From Sphaerosporella brunnea (lineage: Eukaryota; Ascomycota; Pezizomycetes; Pezizales; Pyronemataceae), in assembly GCA_008704415.1 (NCBI GenBank), contig VXIS01000167.1:1-64000 (forward strand): a stretch of 64,000 bases of DNA, read 5' to 3'. The notes under the pieces are model-generated. The model searched no databases. It was not told the origin of the DNA and saw only the letters and a list, made by a program, of their open reading frames with translations. Made by a program: the position numbers and the translations under genes. Below are positions 31,859 through 41,087 of the stretch, one piece after another (position 1 is the stretch's first letter; the number at the start of each line of letters is the position of its first letter).

Positions 31859-32322
31859 GAGTTGCTGGCAGTGTTCTCAGTAGCCAGCCCAAACAGCCGG
31901 GCGGGCTTGGCCGGCTGCTTTAAGCAGCCAGCCCGGCGGGCTTTTTGCATCAGCCCAAACGGCCCAGCCTGCTGTCGGGCCAGCCCGGCTGCCAGGGCTT
32001 TGAGTGATCTCCGGTGAATACCGGCCACTGCGAGTGGCGGGGTTCACTCGGCGCTGATAAACTTGTCAGGATCTGTGAACTCCTATCTAGTGATCTCCTC
32101 CTAGTCATCATTTTACACGGCGAACATATTTATGTACTTTTCATTTCATAGCAGTAGTTTGCATCACGGTAGTCGTATTTGCCGTCATTGTGGGCTGCAG
32201 CCCAAACAGCCGGGCGGGCTTTTTGATCAGCCCAAACAGCCAGCCGGGCTTTTTGATCAGCCCATATCCGCCCAACGCAGCCGGCCAGGCGGGCTGGCTG
32301 TTGAGAACACTGGTTGCTGGAT
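31859..32322. repeat. GC-rich foldback repeat with tandem 30-bp units
   Basis: Two GC-rich blocks (about 31859-32000 and 32190-32322) face each other: the first begins GTTGCTGGCAGTGTTCTCAG and the second, read in reverse, begins CAGCAACCAGTGTTCTCAAC. Each is built from units like CAGCCCAAACAGCCGGGCGG followed by GCTTTTTGAT; the second block has two 30-bp units in tandem. An AT-richer centre separates them. A fragment of the same family occurs at 61591-61626. Apparent Lys/Ala-rich frames across it are by-products of the repeat. Confidence 0.8.
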
Positions 32323-33977
32323 GACAATAGGGAGGTTTCGCTGCGTCCGATATCGCCATTTTCGCATATAAAAGTCACGCATATGCACATATCTGTGCAG
32401 ACGCGTGCTGTCGGTCACGAAAAGGTCATTTCTTATTCCAAGCGTCGCGATATACTAAGCGGAAACGCTAGATATCAATCTGCATCCAACAATGCAACCT
32501 GAGTGCATACAGGTGCTGTTGATTGGTTGCTGGAACACGCAACGCCCACAAGGGGTCTAGTGAATAAGTACACAGCAATGCTGCTGCATTGTCGGAGGCG
32601 GATGCGCAGAGGAACAGCAAAACCTCGATTTTACTCTGCTTGCAACATACCTTAGGTCTCGCATTCTGCAGGCGCACAAGATATCTGAGATAACAGCGAA
32701 ACCTCCCTAATCATGTCACGTCACATTGTGTGGATCGCTTACGGATGCAAGGGTTGTGGGACGGCTGGGGTTTAACTAAGCACGCATTTTTTTGTTTTTT
32801 TTCGGTCCGCTATCGAAAGCCTAAGTTCGGCTTCCCCACATGCGCTCCCAGTATATACTAGTACGACGCGTGGCCGAAGCAAAGGGAGCTACCTTTCAGG
32901 ACCCTCCCCGGCGAGGTAACTTTGTCTCTCTGATTCCACAAAGTTATCCTTTTCAGCGGGTATTCCCCACTCCATTGCATCGGTTCCCTTCTCATCTCAC
33001 CATCCATGGCCTCCGTGAACGATCCTGGTCAACTTGCTGGTTGTCGTTTGCTTCTGCATTCTGGAATTGAGTGCGTCTACCGTCCTTCCCAGGCCACAGA
33101 TACACTGAATCAAAAGACCGGATACCCCAATTCATCGATAGAGTCATTCCACCCCGGTACATACCAGACAACATTTTCCAGTTCAAATGTCAGGATCCTG
33201 GCGTAGATTTACCTGGCGTCCTGCAGCCAAGATCCTGAATTTATTTGTTGACGCGGAACCTATATAATCCTTAGTTATTTTATCAACTATCATTGTGCTC
33301 GAAGATGTTAGCCAGCACCGGGGCGTAATGACTCTAATTACCCGCCACATTCAGCTCTTCTTCTTCTACATAGCATAGTCAAACCTGCACACGAGACGAG
33401 CACAGCTGAATCAGAGTTCCATGCTCCAACAATGGCACCAGATGAACCATTTTACACGGGGTAGCCTTGTCTCAAGAATTATAGCCCATAAATCACGAGT
33501 GATATTCCGTGATCTTCACTTGCAAGGGCAGTTGTCTGATCATGCCTTCTCGAGTGAAGTCAATTGTGTAACCCAAATACCGTAGCCTCGGTTTAGACAC
33601 TATCGAGAGTACGCACGGTACGGTCATAGATTCCCACTCGAAGAATAATGGATTGTAGAGTACACTCCCAAAGGATAATTGGTCGTCTGCAAGGAGAGCC
33701 TGCGCGCGCGCGCCTGGACACTGATGGATTACCCAAGACTATATATCTTCTTTACAGACGGCGCTCCAGAGTGATTATCTTAAATGGCGGGTGCGAGGAG
33801 GAGAGAGTATCCCTTTTCCTTTGTTTCTTACTTGCTTTGCGTGGCCGTGGCGGCTGCATGCCACATGGATAAATAAACAGTAAATTAAGGATAATTGGTA
33901 ACTCGTTACACAGGCCAGGTTTATTTACTTGGTACCTACTGGTACTCGCAACAAACCGCCACAACACCCTCACCGCC
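32323..33977. other. Intergenic, no supported gene
   Basis: A short plus frame at 33006-33206 begins after CCATCC with MASVNDPGQLAGCRLL, but no domain or continuation was found. The remainder shows nothing recognisable. Confidence 0.5.
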
Positions 33978-34487
33978 ATGACCGTCACGACCACCGAGCC
34001 CGACTTCGCCTCCTTACCATGGGTGCAAACGATTCTCGCCGCGCCAAGCACAACATTAGTGGAAACAGACTTTATCCGGCAGCGCAAAGCGTCGAGCGAA
34101 GACTCGCTCACAGCGGTGACGCTGAACACCGCGGACACGTTCCGGGCGTTGCTCGGGGTGCGGACACCCGCCGGGACGATTCTGTTCGTATCGCTCGGAG
34201 ACGGAATGAACGGGCATCCCGGTGTCCTCCATGGCGGTATCGTGGCTACGATTATGGACATGGCGCTGTGCATCGCGATTGACGAGTCGGTGCCGGCTTT
34301 TACCGCGTGGTTGAAGCTCGGCTATAAGAAACCGACGCCGGCACCGGGTGTGTTGATGGCGAAGTGTTGGGTTGCAAGGAAGGAGGGGAGGAAGTGGTTC
34401 ATCAATGGGTCGCTGGAGAACGGGTCCGGAACCGTGTACGCCGAGGCAGAGTGTTTGTATGTGGAAGTGAAGCAGGCGATGTTGTAG
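33978..34487 (+). CDS. Hotdog-fold acyl-CoA thioesterase (4HBT/PaaI-like)
   Basis: This single-exon gene encodes 169 aa, the normal size for a one-domain hotdog thioesterase, which hydrolyses an acyl-CoA thioester. The core signature is GHPGVLHGGIVATIMDMALC: the HGG turn opens the long central helix that carries the catalytic acid. It is followed by the strand AFTAWLKLGYKKPTP (the T-x-x-L-x-V-x-Y-x-x-P pattern), then GVLMAKCWVARKEGRKWFIN and VYAEAECLYVEVK. No signal peptide or obvious mitochondrial presequence is present. Substrate unknown. The start codon is preceded by CCGCC, a good context. The C-terminus converges with the small hydrophilic protein gene at 34708. Confidence 0.9.
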   Translation: MTVTTTEPDFASLPWVQTILAAPSTTLVETDFIRQRKASSEDSLTAVTLNTADTFRALLGVRTPAGTILFVSLGDGMNGHPGVLHGGIVATIMDMALCIAIDESVPAFTAWLKLGYKKPTPAPGVLMAKCWVARKEGRKWFINGSLENGSGTVYAEAECLYVEVKQAML

Positions 34488-34707
34488 GCGCACGCGTCAA
34501 GCGGTTGCGGCGTTTGGGGCATTGTGCAACACCTAACTCGCCAGCGAGCTGAGTGAGCATCAATGAAGCGCATCAACCAAAACTTTAATACGATATCAAA
34601 AATCCGCCTTCCGAGCACAATAAGAAAAGAGGGGCGAGTACGCTTTGGTGCAATCTTGCAACAGAGTTGCAATTGATGATTTATATTACAAGCTCAGTGT
34701 AATGAAC

Positions 34708-35135
34708 TCAATTCTTCTTCCCCGTCATCGCATCCGTCCCCTTCTTCGCCTTCCTCGCCAGCAGCTCCTCATCCTCCTTCTGCAACTCCGCATCAATTTT
34801 CGCCCCCTTACTGGGCTCATTCCCATGGTGCCACGCCGGGGCTCTCGGGTCGCCAGCCTCGCTGTGATCTTCGCGTTCCCGATCCTTCTTTTCCGCAGCA
34901 GCTAGGCGGTTCGCGAGGGATCTCTGGTCCTCTATTCCGCCACTCATGTTAGCAGGGAGGGGGTGGAAGTTGGTAAGGGGGGTGCCAAACTCGGATCATC
35001 GAGCTTGTGGGAATTCTTCTGTCCCTCCTCGTATGCGAACTCGCGCGGGTCGGTGTCTGTGGACTTGTTCGTACGCTGGTCGCCGGCTTCGTAGACCTGG
35101 CGGTTGCCGACGTTGGACATCATTGATCCGGACAT
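34708..35135 (-). CDS. Small hydrophilic fungal protein (DQRSLANRL family)
   Basis: Two exons on the minus strand (34991-35135, then 34708-34931, phase 1) give a 122-aa, very charged protein without hydrophobic segments. It starts MSGSMMSNVGNRQVYEAGDQ and continues with DPREFAYEEGQKNSHKLDDP. Across the 59-bp intron come KDQRSLANRLAAAEKKDRE, then HHGNEPSKGAKIDAELQKED and a Lys-rich tail. The NRQVYEAGDQR, DQRSLANRL and EPSKGAKIDAEL blocks are those of a conserved small protein in filamentous fungi with no established activity. Its composition suggests an intrinsically disordered, stress-type protein (inference). The intron donor (GTTTGG) is weak, but the join preserves the family motif. Confidence 0.75.
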
Positions 35136-35584
35136 TGTTGTGTGCGTGGTTTGTGTATATGTGTACCGGAGAAAAAAAAACAAAGGAAAGTTATGCAGCT
35201 GCCCTTGACATTTTATAGAAGCTGGACGTGAGGTCGCAGTGATGTAATGGTAAATATGACGTTACGGTAATCGCCGCTGCAAGGCGGGCCGGGCCAAGAA
35301 GGCCGCGGCTTGGTTGACCAGCGGCACGCGGCAAGGCGGTTTAGTTCAGCGGTTCATGCGGTGTCACCGGAGGTGTTGCGAATCTTGAGATGCACGGTGT
35401 CACCCGGGGCTTTCGATTGATCTTTGCTTAAGCTTAGCTTGCACCCCTTGATGACCGATGTTCTCATGTAGGATGATGGGATGTATCGTATCGTCGCGAT
35501 AGCCCGATATCATTCGGCCGCAGTTCTATCGTACACATTCCCATATGCATCCTATAGTATGTCCAACCCCCCCCCCCCCATGTT
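35136..35584. other. Intergenic between hydrophilic protein and TRM2
   Basis: Contains the promoter of the hydrophilic-protein gene and the TRM2 3' side. A C run of 10 is at 35570-35579. No gene seen. Confidence 0.6.
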
Positions 35585-37432
35585 TCAATCCGCAAGCGTC
35601 AACACTGCCACACTCTCGACGTGGTGCGTTTGCGGAAAGAAATCGAATCCTCTAATCGAATCCACCTTATACTTCTGTCCCGTCTCATGCTTCAATATGT
35701 ATTCCAAATCTCTCGCCTGGGTGTGGACGTTGCAGCTGACATAGACGATCCGTTTAGGCTTAAAAACCATCAGCTGCTCCAGGAACAGCTCGTCGCATCC
35801 CTTTCGCGGCGGATCGATGATGCAGCTGGCTTTTGAGCCTGGAAAGTCGATGTCTCCAAAGATTTTCTCCGCAGTTCCGGCGATGAAGGTGGCATTGGTG
35901 ATGCCATTTTCCTTCGCATTGCGGGTAGCGTAGGCGATAGAGTCCGGTGAGATATCAACACCAATTGCTTTCTGTACGGCACTGCCACAGGTGACGGTAA
36001 AGAGGCCAGATCCACAGTATGCATCTACGAGGTACTTCGGAGGCTCGGTATTCGATTCGGCCTGAGAGGAAACGGGAAGAGAAAGATTGTCGCGGATGTA
36101 GGCGGTGAAAGTGGGGAGGATGGAGTTGTTGTTCTGGAAGAAGGCACCAGCCGGGCTATCGAACTTAAAGTTATCGACGTACTCGGTGGTTGTGGCCTTC
36201 GGGTCTGTGATGCAGAGCTTCTTCTCTGTGAATGTCGACAGGTCTTCGCTGTCAGGAATTCGTTTTGTGGATTCTCGCAGCAGCAATGTTGCGCCTCGCT
36301 TGTATTTTCCCAAGTTGTTGAGCACGTCTGCCCGTGAGGTCGTGAATCCCTCACGCACCGAGTCCACACCAATTGGGCAATCCTCGATATCAAGCACACG
36401 CCGCTGACCCTTGAGATTGAACCCAATTTCAGGCTTCTGATCCCCCTGGAAACCGCCCTTCCGGGGCCCGTCAAAATGCGGTGTCAGTTTGGTGCGGTAG
36501 TTGTATTGAAGCGGCGACCCGATGGTATCCCCAATAGGTGGTAGGATGCCCTCCGGCAGATCCGCAAAATGTTCGTACGCCTTCTCCACCACCCGCTTCT
36601 TGTGCGCAAGTTGCTTGTCGTAGGAAAGCATCTGGAGCTGACATCCAGAGCATGAGCCAAAGTACTTGCACCCGATGAGAGAATCGTCGCGGTCAGGCGA
36701 TGGGCGCACTACCGACAGGAAATCGACAACGCTGTGTGTTTCCTGATGGCGGATCACCTTCACCTTTACACGGTCACCGGGAATAGAGAACGGGACGACG
36801 TAAGCGCGACCTCCGTGGAGCGCCAGTCCATCTCCGGTCGAACTCAATTCCTCGACCTCGAGCTCGATCTCGCTGAATTCTTCGGGGAGCTCCGCATTCT
36901 CGACCACCGCCTCTGCATCGTTGTGGGACGCTAGGAAGTTCTTGATGTCGATGCCCAAGACCTCCTCCGTACCGCCTTCCTTTGCCTTTGCCTTTGCCTT
37001 CTTTGCCTGCTTTTGCTGCTTTTTGTTGTCGAACCGTCCCTTCTTGGAGGGTTGCTGCTCCGCCCGTGGCTGCCTAAATTTACGCTTCTCTGGCAGCGTC
37101 GTGCCATTGCCACTTGGTGCTGACTCCATTTTTCGAATGTGGCGCCGATCTCGGTCAAACGGGGTATCCGACTTGAAAGAGTCCCGACTGAGTATTTCTG
37201 ACACGTAGTAATGGTCAGGTCTGTGGTCAGGTATCTGTCTCGATTTATGACCAGCCAAAGGGTTCGGGAAGTCGCCGATGTAGCGGCAGGCGGGAGGGTT
37301 GAGTGCGAGGAGAAGGTTCTGCCGCGGAGTGATCAGGCGGAGTAAAGCTATTCGCGAAGCCAATAACATCAAGAGAAGGAGATGAGAGTGAGAAGGAGGG
37401 GCGCAAGGTTTCGGAAGGGGTTGAGAGTTCAC
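35585..37432 (-). CDS. TRM2: tRNA (uracil-5-)-methyltransferase Trm2
   Basis: This enzyme makes 5-methyluridine at position 54 in the T-loop of tRNAs. The single-exon frame is 615 codons. A basic region with likely nuclear-localisation character (KRKFRQPRAEQQPSKKGRF) precedes a TRAM domain (GDGLALHGGRAYVVPFSIPG). Next is a cysteine cluster CKYFGSCSGCQLQ, then the Rossmann methyltransferase: DAYCGSGLFTVTCG (SAM site), IGVDISPDSIAYA, IDPPRKGCDE and the nucleophile loop VYVSCNVHTQARDLEYIL. The first 101 residues before the second good Met (start 37129) are Leu/Arg-rich, like a mitochondrial presequence (MLLASRIALLRLITPRQNLL), so two start sites may serve two compartments. Divergent from the uS5m gene. 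Confidence 0.9.
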   Translation of the reverse strand: MNSQPLPKPCAPPSHSHLLLLMLLASRIALLRLITPRQNLLLALNPPACRYIGDFPNPLAGHKSRQIPDHRPDHYYVSEILSRDSFKSDTPFDRDRRHIRKMESAPSGNGTTLPEKRKFRQPRAEQQPSKKGRFDNKKQQKQAKKAKAKAKEGGTEEVLGIDIKNFLASHNDAEAVVENAELPEEFSEIELEVEELSSTGDGLALHGGRAYVVPFSIPGDRVKVKVIRHQETHSVVDFLSVVRPSPDRDDSLIGCKYFGSCSGCQLQMLSYDKQLAHKKRVVEKAYEHFADLPEGILPPIGDTIGSPLQYNYRTKLTPHFDGPRKGGFQGDQKPEIGFNLKGQRRVLDIEDCPIGVDSVREGFTTSRADVLNNLGKYKRGATLLLRESTKRIPDSEDLSTFTEKKLCITDPKATTTEYVDNFKFDSPAGAFFQNNNSILPTFTAYIRDNLSLPVSSQAESNTEPPKYLVDAYCGSGLFTVTCGSAVQKAIGVDISPDSIAYATRNAKENGITNATFIAGTAEKIFGDIDFPGSKASCIIDPPRKGCDELFLEQLMVFKPKRIVYVSCNVHTQARDLEYILKHETGQKYKVDSIRGFDFFPQTHHVESVAVLTLAD

Positions 37433-37566
37433 AGCGAATCGCCTCAGTTTTTTCAGCAGAGTATAATAGAACCCTAACCCATCAATACGCTATGCCCAGC
37501 TTCGACACGAAATTCTCCGCCGCCGCCCCTGCTGAAATTGATCTCCGCCTCCACCCCGCCATCCAG
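37433..37566. promoter_or_regulatory. Shared promoter region between TRM2 and uS5m
   Basis: The two genes are head to head. With the longest frames only 59 bp separate the start codons (37433-37491). With the likely uS5m start it is 134 bp, and with the internal TRM2 start 437 bp. Transcripts must initiate within this short space or inside the annotated 5' coding ends. ATAATAGAACC near 37465 could serve as an AT-rich initiation region. No TATA box is seen. Confidence 0.5.
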
Positions 37567-38627
37567 ATGAGCGCCGCAAGACCCCTCAGCCGGCTGTTGG
37601 CCTCGACACCCACCGCGTCTTTCCGCCCCTCGGCGGGGCTCCGAGCCTTCTCGACCACCCCGCTGTCACTGTACCCCCGCCGGCAAAAGCATCCAGCACC
37701 AGTACCATTGACGCCGCAGTCGGCAGCATACACACCTCAGGAGATCGAAGAGCTGCAGTCCCACTTCTCGCCGGAGCAGCTGTCAGCGCTGCTCGCGGGA
37801 GAAAATGCCATTGACCGCGCCGACTTCGAGCGGAGGATGGGCCGCCGACGAGGCGATCCGATGATGTTGCATTATCTCGACGACCTGACGTCTCTCGACC
37901 CGGTCCTTGACTTCCTGCCGAAGCCGAAGCCCGGCGAACCCATGCCTCGCCAGGTTATCCCCGAGATCAAGGACCCCGTGCTGAAGCCCACCGACGACGA
38001 CGTCGAGGGTGACGTGTTCAAGAAGCTGTCGGCGCGCACGGGCATGCCCGTCGGTGAGCTCAGGAACCTCCGCACGCGCTTGATGGTGTCGCACTCGGTC
38101 ACCAACCAGACGCGCATGGGAAAGATCAGGAAGATCTATGCGCTTGCCGTGGCCGGAAACGGCAACGGGCTGCTGGGAATTGGGGAGGGAAAGTCGGTGG
38201 AATCCGAGGACGCTATTCGGCAGGCTACCTACATGGCCATGCGCAATATGGAGCCGATCCCCCGGTACGAGGGAAGGACTATCTACGGAGACGTGAAGGT
38301 GAAGCAGGGTGCCGTGGAAATGAAGTTGTTCACTCGACCACCGGGTTGGTTCCAGTTTGGGTGAAAGATGGCTTGTGATGAGACGGGCTGCTGACAGGTT
38401 CGAATGCAGGTTTCGGTGTGAGATGCTCCGCTCACATCTTTGAAATGTGCCGGTGCTTGGGTATCCATGATCTTTCCGCCCGTGTCACCCGGAGTCGGAA
38501 CCCTATGAACGTTATCAAGACGTTCATGAAGGCTCTCAAGAGCCAGAAGCTCCCCGAGACCATCGCAAGGGGTCGCGGAAAGAAGATGATCGACGTCCGG
38601 AGGGTTTACTACGGCGGTACGGTATAG
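37567..38627 (+). CDS. Mitochondrial small ribosomal subunit protein uS5m
   Basis: uS5m is a core protein of the mitochondrial 37S subunit near the mRNA entry and decoding region. The model has exons 37567-38344 and 38410-38627 (331 aa). The first residues (MSAARPLSRLLASTPTASFR, then LRAFSTTP) form a clear mitochondrial targeting sequence. The S5 RNA-binding domain follows: SVTNQTRMGKIRKIYALAVA, GNGNGLLGIGEGKS, then EDAIRQATYMAMRNM. Across the intron comes the C-terminal half (RPPGFGVRCSAHIFEMCRCL, GIHDLSARVTRSRNPMNVIK) ending in DVRRVYYGGTV. The donor GTTGGT at 38345 is uncommon but gives the family's RPPGxG junction. An in-frame ATG at 37492 would add 25 residues ahead of the presequence and is less likely. 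Confidence 0.92.
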
Positions 38628-39172
38628 ACAGAGTGCATCTTGGTGGAGGAGGGAAGCCTGGGGGACGGAATGTAAAATACTTTGTATTCTCTGTAAGTTT
38701 TATCGGTCAAAAGGCGAGGGAATTTTCCGCCTGCCATTCATACAGTTTATGCCCGGCAGCGGTAAAGAGGTAACCATCAGTCAACTTGGATTGGATTCAG
38801 TACCCGATTCTCCAAGTGTTCCGACTAAAGTATATACCGAGTACTTTTACACCGCCGCTCATAATTCTTACAAGTCCCATAAATGTCGTGTCCGTGATCC
38901 GTCTAGCATCAACACTTCCAAGGAAACGGCGGATACCCAACCCTAGAACAACCCCACATTGATACAAGCCCCATAGTAACTCCGAAGCATTGAAGGAGAG
39001 AAACGAATAAATAGAACCCAAAGCCGCCCAATGATACATAGAAAAAGACTGTAACAGCCAATTTCGGCCCCCAAATCACTTGCGTCATAACCCTCAAAAA
39101 CTCCAACGCATACCTTCTTTTTTTTCTCCAGCCAGAAAAAGCACTCTCCCCCTTGCTTTGGGTCCTCGCTTC
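38628..39172. other. Convergent intergenic space between uS5m and MDV1
   Basis: 3' ends of two convergent genes face each other. Short minus frames (38797-39179) show no domain. Nothing else seen. Confidence 0.6.
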
Positions 39173-41087
39173 TTAGCATGCCCAGACTCCGACCATTCCA
39201 TCCCTTCGTCCTTCCACCAGATAGCCGTCCTTGATCCTGACCCGGTCGATGATGGAAGCAGGCATTGGGTTATCGTCCTTCAGACCAGCACCGCAGTCCC
39301 AGTGCCGACCGTCAGTCTTGTCGTATATCTTAACAACGTTCTCTCCACACGCAGACACGATTCTGCGGGCATCGAACTGCATGCTGGTCACCGGGTGGTC
39401 ATATCCGAACGCATCAAAAATTGTGCCGGTACGCAGATCCCAGATCTAGTTTACTCGTTAGTATTACAATGCCAATAGAGCGTGTGAACAGAGGGTTTAC
39501 CCGGATACTGCGGTCGAGAGATCCCGTCACGAGGTGCACATCGTCGAATTGCAGTGCGGTGACGGGACCAGTGTGGCCAACAAGAGATCTGTGGACCTGT
39601 CCACTCCTCACTGCAGCGCAGTTAGCAATCTACTCTGCCACACCAGGTGTTGGTAGACCCACAATCCCAAAGTCGGACCATTCCATCTGCAGTCCCGCAT
39701 GCCAAGGCGGCGTCAAAACATTGCAGCGCACCCACGAAATCTCCGTTGGCAGTTCTTCCGCCGGGCGTTCTCCATTTTCCTTCATCCATACTGCTCTGAG
39801 CAGCAGCCCAGAGGACATCGAGTGTTTGTACGCATCGACCCTTCTCCAAGTCCCATTGCCGCAGTGTCTTGTCTTCACTGCCAGAAACCAGCATGTCGCC
39901 CTGGAAATAAAGTGCAGTAACCTCGTCAATGTGAGAGTCCAGTGTCAAAATGTGACATTCGGCCATGGAAGGTGCAATGTGTTTCGATCCTTTCTCCTCG
40001 TCGTCAGCTGTGGTTTGGTACCGGTAGCTCTCTGCCTTGGAAAGATCCCATAGTTTGATGGACGCATCTGCTGAACCAGTGGCTACGATGTTATCTTCAA
40101 CCTGTAGGCAGCGTACCGAGGCATGGTGGCCCTCGAGCATGCCCAAGCATTTCCCTGAATTCAGATCCCATACCCCGACGGTATCATCCAGCGCAGCAGT
40201 GACCATGGTACCAAATGGAACATCAAAGTCGAGACATGTTATGGTATCACTGTGAGTTTGCATATCTTTTATGGCAGCACCTGGCTCGAGATGCTCGTGG
40301 AGCATGGGCTTTGATAGCTTGCGGTTCGTCTTCCGCTTCCGGGGGTGTTTTCCCGGAATCTTGTTGTAAATTGACTCCGACATGAAAGAACCGTCCTCCC
40401 CTGGGGTGTCTTCAGCAGAAGAGGGATCCGTCTGATGCATGTTGTTTTCGCCGATACCGGCGAGCGCTAGTTCATCTTCTAATTCCTCGATCTTGTTTTC
40501 CACCGCGACAACTGCGACTAGCGTCAGTATTACCTTGACACTGTACGGGAGGCGGGGAGCGCACTCTCATGCTCGATTTCACTCTCTTCCTGCTCGAGCT
40601 GAGCTAGCCTATCAAACACAATGTTCCGCATCCGATTGAGGTTTGCGATCTTCATGTCAATCTCCCGAATCTCGGCAGAGGACATGTGCTTGCGGATCCC
40701 GAGCATTTCCAGTTGTCTAGTAAGCGCCGCCTTCTCGCGTCCCATCTGCGCCAGCGTTGGCGGCCCATCGGGAGTAGAGCCATTCAGACCTTCCAGCGCC
40801 TTGTGCTTCCCCGACGACCGCCGTCGGTGTCTAGTTCTCCCCCGCTCGGTGGCAGCAAAAGTTTCGTCAGGAACCGTAGCTTGGAAACCCTGGAACAGCG
40901 AGTACGCGTGCTCGACGGGCGGGATATTCGCAAGCATCTCATCTGGCACGTGCGTTAACGCCCGATGTTGAATCTCAGCCGTGGATAGCTTCGACCTGAC
41001 GAGCTCTCCGGGCGAGCGGTGGTTGAACGAGAGCATGCGCTTCTGAATCGACGGGCGCTTCGCGAGCTGCTTCGAGATGTCGCCCAT
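39173..41087 (-). CDS. MDV1: Mitochondrial division protein 1 (Mdv1/Caf4-like WD40 adaptor)
   Basis: Mdv1 links the outer-membrane anchor Fis1 to the dynamin Dnm1 during mitochondrial fission. Four exons on the minus strand (40565-41087, 39663-40511, 39501-39610, 39173-39445) give 584 aa. The N-terminal part ([20 protein letters not shown] onward) is the Fis1-binding region. A coiled coil follows ([20 protein letters not shown] to [16 protein letters not shown]), then a basic linker ([20 protein letters not shown]). Seven WD40 repeats make up the rest: [95 protein letters not shown] and the last ending DGMVGVWAC. Length and order match the fungal family. Acts on the mitochondrial surface. Confidence 0.93.

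Noticed and set aside
31786..32390. Lys/Ala/Gly-rich frames with repeated KKPARLFGL or QPKQPGGLFDQ on both strands
   Set aside because: These are translations of the 30-bp GC-rich repeat units in several frames, which is expected of a tandem repeat and not evidence of a protein.
35220..35400. Possible tRNA in the spacer upstream of the hydrophilic-protein gene
   Set aside because: GC-rich self-complementary bits exist, but there is no proper T-loop (GTTCNANNC) and no cloverleaf could be drawn.
37492..37566. Upstream ATG of the uS5m gene as the true start
   Set aside because: The 25 extra residues do not look like a targeting sequence, whereas the next Met starts a textbook mitochondrial presequence.
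38398..38410. GGTTCGAATGC resembling a tRNA T-loop
   Set aside because: It lies at the end of the uS5m intron and has no acceptor, D or anticodon arms around it.
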